Shown one piece after another: positions 52,816-63,437 of a stretch of 64,000 nucleotides of DNA. A program made the position numbers and the translations under genes. The DNA comes from Chaenocephalus aceratus (lineage: Eukaryota; Chordata; Actinopteri; Perciformes; Channichthyidae): positions 448,501-512,500 of the forward strand of contig JAMFTG010000057.1 in the NCBI GenBank assembly GCA_023974075.1. The letters are read 5' to 3'. The notes under the pieces are model-generated. The model made no database searches. It saw only the letters and a list, made by a program, of their open reading frames with translations, and was not told where the DNA came from. Each line of letters begins with the position of its first letter. The first letter of the stretch is position 1.

Positions 52816-53473
52816 AACAGGAAGTGCACGCTAAGAATTCCAAAATAAAATCACCACTATCAGTACAGTACAACTTTCCAAACAAGAAATGCACGCAAAT
52901 ACAAAATAAAATCGGATCGTGACACTTATTATATACATAATATATATATATATACGGACACCTTGTATTGTTGTTACTACATCAGTACAGCCGCAGCGCC
53001 ACTTTCCGAACAGGAAATGCACGCAAATACAAAATAAAATCGTACTGACACTTAAATATATATATATGTCCCCCGGTAGAAACCGGGTGAAATAGCCAAA
53101 AATAGCCAAAAAATAAATAAATAATAAAACCGGGGAAAAGTGAAAAAAAGTGTCCGAAAATAGGCACTCGTGAGGCGGGCAGAGTCCCCTGTCAACTCCC
53201 TTTACATTCCTCCATGGTGTCATTTTGAGCGGGGGGGGGGGTCAAAAGGGCTTGACCAAGGCCGACCCAAAGTGCACGGTGGGCGGACTCATCACCTCCG
53301 TGATGAGTCTCCATTGTGATTTGAAAACTTCCATCAAACGAGTCCTTCGGTGGGCGGGAAAAAATCGGTGAGCGTCAGAATCTTCACTTCCTGTACTGAC
53401 AGTGGAGGTGTCCTGAGAGTGGAGGTCTGCACCGGAACTGTCCTGAGAGTGGAGGTCTGCAGGCAGGCTCCCA
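52816..53473. repeat. Short tandem-like repeats and unassigned sequence
   Basis: Three related segments containing GAAATGCACGCAAATACAAA and ATAAAATCG (about 52818, 52880, 53018), with AT dinucleotide runs. At 53400-53465 the words CTGAGAGTGGAGGTCTGCA occur twice. A poly-G run is at 53230. No gene. The right edge truncates the zinc-finger copy that follows. Confidence 0.6.
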
Positions 53474-53810
53474 TGGGATTTTCATGTGTCTCTTTAAATC
53501 TGTATTCTGTGAAAAAGCTTTCTTACAGACTGAGTAGCTGTGTGGTTTCTCTCCTGTGTGGATTCTCATGTGTGTCTTTAAATGTCCAACCCGTGAAAAG
53601 GCTTTCTCACAAACTGAGCAGCTCAATGGTTTCTCTCCTGTGTGGATTCTTATGTGTGCCTTTACATTCCTACTCTGTGAAAAAGCTTTCTTACAGACTG
53701 AGCAGCTGAATGGTTTATTTTCAATACTTAGGCTTGAATCACTGACAGATTCATGTTTATTTTTCAGTGAGTTTGTGCCTGACGCTGGTTCTCTGGTCTT
53801 TTTCCATAGT
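53474..53810 (-). pseudogene. C2H2 zinc-finger gene fragment, copy 2
   Basis: Fingers 1-3 only, in one open frame here: FSCSVCKKAFSQSRNVKAHI, then SCSVCEKAFSRVGHLKTHM and the degenerate HSYSVC finger. It is truncated at about 53474 within the linker after finger 3 (HMKI then unrelated residues). The leader has an extra base after its ATG compared with copy 1. Fingers 4-6 have been lost. Pseudogene. Confidence 0.87.
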
Positions 53811-53817
53811 TATTAAT

Positions 53818-55304
53818 GAGACTAAATGAAAAACAGGTATAACATACTATATGACAGTAACAAAAAAGTTGTTAAAAACAACAAGAATAGAGTTTAAAAG
53901 GAGAGTGATTTGTAAAATATCCAAAAATAAAAATCTGTTTACAGTTCTGTTTCATATGGGTGTTGAGATGTATCCATAGATCTCTTCATGTTGCTCTCAA
54001 AGTGCACCAGATTGATGCTTTTAACATCAATATTTAAAAAAATCTTCCCGGGGGAACATGCCCCTGGACCCCCCTATAGGAGGTTAGGTCCCCCCCCCCC
54101 CAGTTAAATCATGTTCACATGGATAGGATACTAAATACATTTGCACACATCTTGTGTCCATATCTTTCTGTTTTGGTTGTCATGCCACACCGTGCACGTG
54201 CATGCATACGTGAGTCATGGTGAGATATCTGGATTAAGAGGTTGCTTTTTTTTTGCACAGAATGAAAGAAAGGCCAAATGAATGGGCTGTGATTTTAGTT
54301 TTTTTAAGCAGAGGTTGAGTTCAATCATGTGTACGACCCTCTGAGGATGTTGTAAAAATTGAAAGGAAAAAGGTTCCCCCCACCTGTTGTAAATAATAAT
54401 AAAAACCCTTGATTTTTAACTTAACATCTCTGTCTCCTATTGATCTGAGTATATAAAGAATAGTCAGTTAATTGAAGCATTATAGCACAGGCCTTTGTGA
54501 GATGGTATATTACGCTGTTTTTTTTCTGCTTCGAATAGTTCTCTTTTTTTTCACCATACCTGTGTTTGCATCACTGTAACCAATGAGCACCTGAATGTGT
54601 GTGAGAATGGCCCTGACTCCATTTCAGCCCAGATTTAAACTCCTGGCAGGACAATAAGCTCCAGCTCAATTCTCGCTCTGAATTTAAAAAAAGTGAGTGA
54701 GGGACTGCAATATAAGAGGGAAAGAAAGAGAAACTTTAAAACTGTTCAGTTGTTATGATGTAAAGACTGATATTGTTCTATAATCGTCTGAAACTGTTAA
54801 GTCATGATGTGAAACGGTTAACAAAGAAAAAGGGAAACTCAAGCTGCTGCTACACTTCATTTTATTTATCTCAAATTAAGCACTTTTAAGATGCACATAT
54901 TTTCAAAAGCTATTTCATTTATTTTCTCTATTTTATTTTTAAATGCAGCCCGAGAGGAACATTACACATATCCACAGTATTTACTGTATATCTGTATAGT
55001 TCAATGTTAACTGACAATAAATAGTTGTTTATGAATTGTACTTTCGTTATTTGATTGGCAGTCAGTTGTTGATTACATGCAGACGTTGATAAAGCTGCAG
55101 CTACTTCAATATATATCACACTAATTCATAAAGCAACTTAGACATTTTGATGTTCCGGATCTTTGCATGGGGACATTTTCTCTAACTGGACCTCGTTGAA
55201 TTTTAGTTGAATACCCCTGGTTTAGTGCCTACGTGTTGTGTACTTTTGTTTTATGTTGCGGACTGCCTCACGAGCCACTACTATTGAGTAGGGAGGCGGG
55301 TCGT
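53818..55304. repeat. Duplicated spacer, copy 2
   Basis: Nearly identical to 45483-46975, including the C-rich palindrome near 54050-54105 and the hAT-type terminus ending near 55219. No gene seen. Confidence 0.8.
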
Positions 55305-55839
55305 AACATGTGACCACACAGGGGGTGACCAGTGATCATGGCTCTACTGCACTTTGATAGGGTCAGGGGTCAGTGATCTCATGAATAAGCGTATTCCTTG
55401 TAACGGCATGAAAGCCCTCTCTTCAGTCTGAGTAGTTGTACTCGGCTGTGGAGACATTGCTCTCTGTATGCTGTGCGCCTCTTTTGAAAAACATGTTTAA
55501 AGACTCAGGACAACTCTTTGACTAGTTTATTTCAAGAAGTTCCACCACAACATGTAGAAAGCTTTTCATTTTATATTGGTTCAACACAAGTCTCACAACA
55601 TCAACAGAAGCCAAACAAGTCATCACAACAAGTCAATGAGAAGATAATGAGTTAGAGATGTCACTAAAAGTGGCTTGATGGAAAGTTCTGATTCTGTCTG
55701 GATCACCTTTTCAAAGCATATCATTTGTAGGAAGAACCAATAAAAGTTAAACTAACAAAAAAGCTTCAGAAAAGTTTATTTGCACTATCGGAAAACATGA
55801 TATTAAAATAACCAGTGCACCAAAAATAAACACATGTTT
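55305..55839. repeat. LTR-like block and candidate TRIM-3 3' UTR
   Basis: Paralogous to 30793-31312 and 46976-47513. The minus strand carries AATAAA-type signals. Confidence 0.65.
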
Positions 55840-55847
55840 GTTATAAT

Positions 55848-56080
55848 CAGTGTTGGGACTAACTAGTACTCGAACGCATTACTTTTTAAATTCAGTAACT
55901 CAGTTACCGTTACTACATGGTGCGTTACTGCGTTAGTTTTTTTATATAGTCAACAGCCAGGTGAACAGAGATGAGAGTAAATGTACTTAGATACTTCCTG
56001 TGTCACATGCGGAGACGGGCTGTGGGCATGTAACTAGTAATGGTAACTAGTTACTGGTTTCAGTAACTAGCACAACACTG
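55848..56080 (+). mobile_element. hAT element copy 3, internally deleted
   Basis: Duplications GTTATAAT at 55840-55847 and 56081-56088. Only 233 bases remain: the left end to about GACGGGCTGTGGGCATG (56030) joins directly to the right-end TAACTAGTAATGG. The BED-finger region is gone. Confidence 0.9.
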
Positions 56081-56179
56081 GTTATAATGAGACAGCAGGA
56101 GGTGCAGCTGCAGAGGTTACATGCAATTTATTTCCCCTTTAAGAGATAAGAAATATGGAGTTAATGATCCTCTCTATCT

Positions 56180-57574
56180 CTACGTGCTCTGAACCACTGT
56201 CACACACACCTTCAGTGGTAATATCTTCACTTCCCCCGCAGTGTTAAAGTACGGAAACACCCTCTCAGTGAAAGTGTGTGTGAAGGTGTGTATGTGTGTG
56301 TTAGTGTCAGGATCAGAGAACGACAACTTTCCTCTGTTCCAGTCCAGATGCACTCTGACCCTCTGGAGCTTCTTCTTCAGGCTGAGAGGAGTGTCTGGAT
56401 GTAATGAAGGCTCTGCAGAGTATTTACCGTCAAAGAGACTTATTCCCCATAATCCAGAGCCTATGCTTCCCTTCCTCCGGACAGACTCTGCTAACACACC
56501 CAGATACCAGAATGCACTGCCTGTGACCTGGACATCCCAGCTGTGAGTCCCGGAGTTAAAGCCCTCAGAGCTCAGGACAGACCATTCATAATCAAACCTC
56601 TCTGGGTTATCAGGAAGCTTCTCTCCTTCCTCCTCCTCTCCTCTCACACTGGTCAGACCTTCAGACAGGATGAGTCTTTGATCAGCAGTGTTTGGGTCCA
56701 GGATGAGAGGAGAGTAGGTCACCATGTCCTTCATCTTGCTCCAGATGTTGAAGCTGAGGTTGCCCAGGTGTTTGGCCTGGTCTATCAGAGCTCCTGAGGG
56801 CAGCTGTGTATCCTCCAGCAGGGGGCGCTGCAGCCTCTCCACTGCAGCCTTGTAGTTGTGCAGGAAGGAGACGTCTTCAGCTCTCAGCTCCTCCTCCGTG
56901 GCTCTGACTGTGTGTGCTATCTCTCTGCTCACAGCCTCCATCTTCTCCTCCATCTTCTCCTTCATCACCCTCCTCTTCTGCTCCTCTTCCTCCCTCAGTG
57001 CAGCCACCCTGGCCTCCTCTTCCTCTTCTAGAAAATGGTGAAGCTTCTTAAACTGCTCCTTAATCTGAGTCTCTGTGCGTTGAGCCTGGACCTTCAGGTG
57101 TCCTGCTGTTTGATCAAACTTCACTTTAACTTCTTCAGAGAGCTCCCGTTTCTCCTGAAAGCGCTGCAGAGCTTTCTGGAGCTCCTTCTTGAGATCCTGA
57201 GCAGCTTCATCCGTGGGTCTGAAGCTGTGGTTGGTGTGTGTTCTTGAATCTCTGCAGACGAGACACACTGGCTGCTGATGGTCCAGACAGAAGAGTCTGA
57301 GTTTCTCAGAGTGCAGACTGCAGAGAGCCTCTGGAGGACTTTGATCTCTCTCCAGTAAGAAGGTCTCACACAGGTTCTTCAATGCCAGGTTGCAGGGGGG
57401 AGGATCCATCAATGACCTTGTCTTACAAACTGGACACTCCTTTACTTCTTTCCCCGTCCACCAGGTCTGCAGACAGGCTTTACAGAAGCTGTGGCTACAG
57501 GACAGACAAACAGGATCTCTAAAGACTTCCCGACAGATCGGACAGCAGAGATCTTCCTCTAACCTGGAAGCCAT
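56180..57574 (-). CDS. TRIM-3: intact class-IV TRIM (TRIM35/39-like) E3 ligase
   Basis: 464 codons from ATG at 57574, same domain order and zinc-binding residues as TRIM-2. Visible differences from TRIM-2 include Val for Ile at 22, Pro for His at 58, Asp for Asn at 77, Ser for Phe in the coiled coil (KRELSEEV), Gly for Asp before the SPRY core AFWYLG, Ala for Glu near the end (FNTAGEV), and terminal Thr. The frame is also open for 49 codons upstream (to 57721), but that part spans the splice acceptor and is broken in TRIM-2, so 57574 is preferred. This is the only copy with both an intact frame and a candidate exon 1 (58968). Confidence 0.93.
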   Translation of the reverse strand: MASRLEEDLCCPICREVFRDPVCLSCSHSFCKACLQTWWTGKEVKECPVCKTRSLMDPPPCNLALKNLCETFLLERDQSPPEALCSLHSEKLRLFCLDHQQPVCLVCRDSRTHTNHSFRPTDEAAQDLKKELQKALQRFQEKRELSEEVKVKFDQTAGHLKVQAQRTETQIKEQFKKLHHFLEEEEEARVAALREEEEQKRRVMKEKMEEKMEAVSREIAHTVRATEEELRAEDVSFLHNYKAAVERLQRPLLEDTQLPSGALIDQAKHLGNLSFNIWSKMKDMVTYSPLILDPNTADQRLILSEGLTSVRGEEEEGEKLPDNPERFDYEWSVLSSEGFNSGTHSWDVQVTGSAFWYLGVLAESVRRKGSIGSGLWGISLFDGKYSAEPSLHPDTPLSLKKKLQRVRVHLDWNRGKLSFSDPDTNTHIHTFTHTFTERVFPYFNTAGEVKILPLKVCVTVVQST

Positions 57575-57655
57575 GTTGTCTCTGAGTGAAGCTGAAACAC
57601 AGCAGACAGGAAGTACAGTCCGTCTGATTGTCTTATTCTCAGTCCGTCTGTCTCT
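57575..57655 (-). other. TRIM-3 5' UTR part of exon 2 with splice acceptor
   Basis: Minus strand: pyrimidine-rich TTTCTTTTTCTCCCTCAC, then TGCAG. Exon 2 would start at 57655, 81 bases before the ATG. Confidence 0.55.
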
Positions 57656-57775
57656 CTGCAGTGAGGGAGAAAAAGAAAGTGTTTCCTGGTTAGTCTCTCT
57701 GTTCACCACAAACACCAGCAACTCCTCATCAGCCCTCCGTAAACTGGTTTAACCTCATTTCATCTCTGCAGTACG

Positions 57776-58880
57776 GGACTGCTGAGAGTAAACCAGTTTT
57801 ATGTTGATTAAACCTGTTGGATAAGCTATTTTGTAACGATTGTTGTCCACGTATAGAGAGGAAATGTTGTCAACAACTCATCAGTGCAGACAAAGGGGTA
57901 AAGACACTCATGGGCTTTGAGAACATGGCACCTTTAAAGAAGCGTGTGATGTCTCTTTTATATGTATATTGTTATTTGCATATGTAGATCAAATCAGGGC
58001 TGTGATTGGTTTAAAGTGAAACCTGATTTAGGTGAAACTGAATGTACTCAGGTACTCTACCTAAGTACAATTCTTAGGTACTTGTACTTCACTTGAGTAT
58101 TTCCAGTTTATGCTACTCTGTACTTTTACTCCTCTACAGTTCAGAGGTAAATGGTGTACTTTTACTCCACTACATGTATTTAATACCGTTAGTTACTTTG
58201 CAGATCTGGATGAATGATGTGAAATATCATCAAGTCTTAAATCAGACTTTAGTTCCACCTGGCGTAAATTCACCAGCTACCCTGCAGTATACAAAGTCAT
58301 TCAAACTAGCTGCCCCTTTACCAGCTTTGAGAACACTTTAATGATCAATCATTATAAAACATATCATATATTATTCTGAAATGGACCAGTCTGCACAATC
58401 ACTACTTTTACTGTCGCTACTTTAACGATATTTTGATGATAATACTTTTCTACTTTTACTTGAGGAACATTTTGAATGCCGGACTTTTACTGTAACAGAG
58501 TATTCCTACACTCTGGTACTTCTACTTTTACTCAAGTACAAGATCTGAGTACTTCTACTTTTACTCAAGTACGAGATCTGAGTACTTCTACTTTTACTCA
58601 AGTACAAGATCTGAGGACCACCTCAGTATTTGATGCATTGTTATAAATATTATATAAAGTTAAATGTTTACCTCGTTTTGGTTGAATGTAGCTGTGTCTT
58701 TTTCGGTGTGCACACGTGCCTTCATTTCAAATGTACTACATGTGCACAATTACTGTCATTATTTTAAAAGAAGGTTTCACATTTAACTTTAAATAAATAA
58801 TGCTCACAATTCAGACCAGTAGACCCGAAGGAAACAGAGGAACGTTTCTTTGACTTTCAAAATAAAACGCTTCTCGTATT
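57776..58880 (+). repeat. R' and block R, copy E
   Basis: R' starts inside (GCTGAGAGTAAACCAG), joined directly to the TRIM-3 upstream region without the MITE. An insertion of about 25 bases (TTGAGGAACATTTTGAATGC) lies near 58460. Minisatellite of about 3 units at 58515-58616. Confidence 0.82.
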
Positions 58881-58967
58881 TACTGTTTCCTCTCCTCGTG
58901 TTTTTAGTTTAGTTTTAAAGGTCTTTGTCCCCGGATGAAGCGTTGAACACATGGGTTTTACACTCAC

Positions 58968-59100
58968 CTGAGAGTCCGAGGCTGCTGCTGCTGCTGCTTG
59001 CTGGTTCTCCGGGGTCTTGCTGTCCTCCTCCACTCCGCCTTCAGTGCTCCTGCTCCGGCTGTGTGTGGGAAGTATACCCTGTGCTCCTTTAAATCTCCTT
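58968..59100 (-). other. Candidate 5'-UTR exon 1 of TRIM-3
   Basis: Same GGACTCTCAG/GTGAGTGTAA donor as unit 1. The CAG repeat is shorter (about 5-6 units, interrupted by TTGC on plus) than the 12 units in unit 1. Intron to the acceptor at 57656 would be about 1.3 kb. Confidence 0.5.
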
Positions 59101-59679
59101 CAAATCTCGTGGAAACGGTGTGTTCACGTGATCAAATCTCGTTCTGTGTGCTGAATTCAGGAACACTGGTATTTATTTTCTTGTTGTTTATTTATTCATA
59201 AATTCATTCTTCTTCAAACTCTTATTTCATCTTGATTCTGAAGAAGTTGTTTGATATGGTGATGCCATTAAAGCTCCTTGGTCAGTGTATGTTTTGGTCT
59301 TTGGATTTTCTTTTCACAAATGGATATTCAAAAGCAAAAAACGACTGGATATTTGGCGTTTTTCTTTATCATGGTCAAAAAGGGATTTACTAAAGTTAAA
59401 AAACGGGATGATTTTAATTTTCTACTTCTCAAAACAAAAAATAAAAACACTAGAAAACAGAAACAAACAAAAAAATCATATTCTGCTACCGGAAGTTACC
59501 TTACAAATTAAGAGCGCCGATGAGGACGGTCCATTTGTTTTCACAACGAAAATGGACGACACATATTGAGCCCAGAAAATGAATGTTATTAAGGGCTGTG
59601 AATATAATAGACCTATGTCTGAAATGGACAACATTGTTAGGAGATTTCAACTATACAGCGATTCTGCACTGCGGTCAAC

Positions 59680-59943
59680 TCAGCCGTCTCTCGCCAGCAG
59701 GAGATCATAGAATTCAGATATGATGCCCTTCCCAAAGGGGTTTTTCATTAAAACTTTCTCCAATATAGACAGGGGAGGGGACAGCATGAGTCGATCCTGG
59801 TTCGCTCCAACAAAGCTCCTGAGTTGCAGATATTTAAAAAAATGTTTACGAGGGATATCGTATTTACTGACAAGTTCCTCAAATGGTAAAACATTCCCAT
59901 TATAACTTCCAAACATAACAATACGGTCCCCGTTCCTCACCAT
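59680..59943 (-). pseudogene. L1/Tx1-like LINE ORF2 scrap, copy 2
   Basis: Paralogue of 36009-36305 with the same HFFKYLQLRSF signature. It ends ten codons earlier because of a premature stop after LLLARDG. Confidence 0.7.
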
Positions 59944-59989
59944 TTTATTAGTATGTGTTCGTTTCTATTGGTTAAATTCCACCACAGTA

Positions 59990-61336
59990 GAAATAGTATA
60001 GAAGTACAAAACCCATTCGTCAGAACGGCCAATTCTGGAACCATATAGGCGTGTATAAATCACATAACATTGAAAAACAACACATTTTACACTGCTGAGA
60101 GTAAACCAGTTTTATGTTGATTAAACCTGTTGGATAAGCTATTTTGTAACCATTGTTGTCCACTTATAGAGAGGAAATGTTGTCAACAACTCATCAGGGC
60201 AGACAAAGGGGTAAAGACACTCATGGGCTTTGAGAATATGGCACCTTTAAAGAAGCGTGTGATGTCTCTTTTATATGTATATTGTTATTTGCATATGTAG
60301 ATCAAATCAGGGCTGTGATTGGTTTCAAGTTAAACCTGATTTAGGTGAAACTGAATGTACTCAGGTACTCTACCTATGTACAATTCTTAGGTACTTGTAC
60401 TTCACTTGAGTATTTCCAGTTTATGCTACTCTGTACTTTTACTCCTCTACAGTTCAGAGGTAAATGGTGTACTTTTACTCCACTACATGTATTTAATACC
60501 TTTAGTTACTTTGCAGATCTGGATGAATGATGTGAAATATCATCAAGTCTTAAATCAGACTTTAGTTCCACCTGGCGTAAATCCACCAGCTACCCTGCAG
60601 TATACAAAGTCATTCAAACTAGCTGCCCCTTTACCAGCTTTGAGAACACTTTAATGATCAATCATTATAAAACACATCATATATATTATTCTGAAATGGA
60701 CCAGTCTGCACAATCACTACTTTTACTGTCGCTACTTTAACGATATTTTGATGATAATACTTTTCTACTTTTACTGTAACACAGTATTCCGACGCTCTGG
60801 TACTTCTACTTTTACTCAAATACAATATCTGAGTACTTCTACTTTTACTCAAGTACAAGATCTGAGTACTTCTACTTTTACTCAAGTACAAGATCTGAGT
60901 ACTTCTACTTTTACTCAAGTACACGATCTGAGTACTTCTACTTTTACTCAAGTACAAGATCTGAGTACTTCTACTTTTACTCAAGTACAATATCTGAGTA
61001 CTTCTACTTTTACTCAAGTACGAGATCTGAATACTTCTACTTTTACTCAAGTACAAGATCTGAGTACCACCTCAGTATTTGATGCATTGTTATAAATATT
61101 ATATAAAGTTAAATGTTTACCTCGTTTTGGTTGAATGTAGCTGTGTCTTTTTCGGTGTGCACACATGCCTTCATTTCAAATGTACTACACGTGCACAATT
61201 ACTGTCATTATTTTAACAGAAGGTTTCACATTTAACTTTAAATAAATAATGCTCACAATTCAGACCAGTAGACCCGAAGGAAACAGAGGAACGTTTCTTT
61301 GACTTTCAAAATAAAACGCTTCTCGTATTTCCTGTT
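59990..61336 (+). repeat. R' and block R, copy F
   Basis: Same order as copy B without the L2. Runs directly into DIRS-2. Confidence 0.85.
60797..61070 (+). repeat. 33-bp minisatellite in block R copy F, about 8 copies
   Basis: The longest of the five minisatellite alleles in the window. The 11-residue repeat frames on both strands are artefacts. Confidence 0.93.
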
Positions 61337-63313
61337 CTCATTCATAACACTCCGTTCGATGTCTCACTATGGGATGCGCCTCATCGCGGAGCAAACAGAA
61401 GCATCAATCTCATTACGCCAATCCTGATTGGCTGGTGATCTTGACGTCAGCGTCAGGGAATTCACCCCCTATAAGTAGCTTGCGCCACGACGCATGCGTC
61501 ATTCAAACACCTCTTCCCATTTCAGAGCACATCTCTATAGTAGCCGGACAAGCTTAACGGTCCACAGACTGAACCCAAATATCCATTTCGGTCGACGGGT
61601 GCTCGCCGGCTACTCCTTCTGCTTTGCAGGAAGACGGTAATACTAACACCAGTTAGTATTAAAATCGACCTCGCCCTTCTCTTCCCCGGAAAGTAAGGTA
61701 GGTCTGATTTTTTTTTTAAGCTAGAAACACACCTGTTGCTAGCTCGCTCCCTCTCTATCGACACCACGGTAGCGATGACGTTTTTTCTTTTCTCTTCTCC
61801 ACGGAGCAAGAAAGGATTATAGGAGCATACTGTCACACCAGTCAGTATTCTCCGGGAATAAAAGACCCACACCGTCCTTTTCTCCGGATTAAGGACATGG
61901 TGGAAACATCTTTTTTCTCCCATCTTACCTGTTGAGAGCGGGTCCCTCTCCACGCCACGAGGCGAACAAGATGGATGCCTCTCTCCCTCACACCAGAGGA
62001 GTCAGGGACTCGGTGGCTCGACTCTGCGGCTGCGGGTTGAAGATCTCGGGCGCAGACACACACCAGGTCTGCTCGGGCTGGAACACGCCCGAGGCGCTAT
62101 CGACAACTCCGGCTCGTGCAGACATTGTGTCCGCTTCACCGTGAAGAGCCTCCGCCGACGGCTAGCACGCCAAGCTAGCCTGTCGGAACAGGACCCCCCC
62201 CATGTCCACTGACCCGCCGGCCGGCAGTCAAGACACGGGGGCGTCCGCCGCAGAGAGTGAACCCCTCTCCGTGTCGGTCTGGGGCTCATTATCTGCGATG
62301 GCTACAGAACCGGAATCCCGCGCCCTGGCAGGCCGGGACCCGGTGACGGCAAGACACGCTGGAACGGAACCCCACGCTTTACCGAGCTGGGGCTCCCGGT
62401 TAGACCTCACCATGGTCTCACCCGCGGAGGACTTCCTCGAGCTGGACTACGATGAGGACAAAGAGGACGCCTTGGCGTTCCTCCTGTCCGAGTCAGATGA
62501 AGAGGAAGAGGACACCTTCATGTCATCGGCTCAGGCTGCAAAGCCCGGAGCGAGGGCTGCTCTCCCGGGCGATAGCACACCAGCTTCGCCCTGTCTGAGC
62601 ATGGACCTGCAGGCCGTGTGTAAACGCGCTGCGGCCAGACTCGACATCCCGTGGCCTGAAATGGCCAAGGAGACCTCCAGGTCCCGCTACGAAGGGAAAC
62701 ATTTTCCCCAAGCAGCGCGGACGAAGAGGCAACTCCTTCCGGTCTTCCCGGAGATATTGGATGAGGTGTCGGTCTCGTGGAGAGACCGGCCCTTCAGCAA
62801 CAAGGTCCCAATCCAGGGTGCCTCCTCCCTAGACTGTGACGGAATGGAGAAGCTCGGCCTGCTCCGCATACCGCCCATGGAACCGCTGGTAGCGGCCCAC
62901 TTCCTACCGAGGATGGGCCCGTCACCAAGCAGGAACCCCACGCTGCCAGCAATATCGTATATTAACCGCCAAGGGGGTCTGCGCTCTCTCCAGTTACACA
63001 CACTGGCGCGCAAACTTATCCTATGGAGCGGTAGACATCTCCTCTCTCTGAGAGCGACGTACGTACCAGGAGTGATGAACCTCGGGGCAGATCTACTGTC
63101 CAGATGTGCACCACTTTATGCAGACTGGACTCTACATCCTAGGATTGTGAACCAGCTGTGGGTGCGTTACGGCAGAGCCGCGGTGGATCTGTTCGCATCG
63201 AAAGACAACGCTCAGTGTCAGCTGTTCTTTTCGATGTGCAATCTAAATGCACCGTTAGGCGTGGATGCACTCGCGCACGATTGGCCCCCGGGCCTTCTGT
63301 ACGCGTTCCCACC
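61337..63313 (+). mobile_element. DIRS-like retrotransposon, deletion derivative (DIRS-2)
   Basis: Paralogue of DIRS-1 with the same gag-to-RNase-H junction. It diverges from DIRS-1 at about 63313 (GCGTTCCCACC, then AGGG here and CCTGG there). No RT core, no tyrosine recombinase recognised within the window. Confidence 0.85.
61972..62201 (+). pseudogene. DIRS-2 gag N-terminal part
   Basis: ATG at 61972 opens MDASLPHTRGVRDSVARL and CGCGLKISGADTHQVC, the zinc-motif start of gag. A deletion relative to DIRS-1 (loss of about ten bases after CTGCTCG at 62076) removes the CLGLEHA part and shifts frame, so it is not joined to the 62202 frame. Confidence 0.7.
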
Positions 63314-63437
63314 AGGGTGGGAATTTCACGACGGCCACGACGGCCATGGCAAAAAAAAAATGCAATTCACGGCCAAAGTGGCCTTTGTGCCCCTGTTAAA
63401 AGTTAAAAAAAAAAGTCCTGTGGTATTGGTATTTTGA
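62202..63437 (+). pseudogene. DIRS-2 gag/RNase-H fusion frame
   Basis: 411 codons open from ATG at 62202. N-terminal half is gag-like, acidic (a Glu/Asp-rich stretch ESDEEEEDTF near residue 100) with a downstream Trp-Arg-rich part. From about residue 250 it continues as the RNase-H/connection region (ISYINRQGGL, YVPGVMNLGADLLSR, WVRYGRAAVDLFASK, ALAHDWPPG). The last 40 codons or so lie beyond the DIRS edge and are unrelated. A normal element would place RT between the halves. Whether it is translated is unknown. Confidence 0.6.

Larger units (their letters stand above)
53474..63313. repeat. Segmental duplication unit 3 (TRIM-3)
   Basis: Truncated zinc-finger fragment, spacer (53818-55304), LTR-like block and 3' region (55305-55839), short hAT copy 3, TRIM-3, R'-R, exon 1/LINE scrap, R'-R, DIRS-2. 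Same order as unit 1 but without the L2 insertion and with a direct join of the TRIM 5' region to R' at about 57776. Confidence 0.85.

Noticed and set aside
56180..57721. 513-codon version of TRIM-3 starting at MLVFVVNRE
   Set aside because: The extra 49 codons cross a clear splice acceptor and are out of frame in TRIM-2 because of a one-base deletion; the ATG at 57574 fits all three copies and the RING position.
60748..61095. Repeat-protein-like frames (11-residue units) on both strands
   Set aside because: Arise from the 33-bp minisatellite in block R and occur with varying copy number in all R copies.
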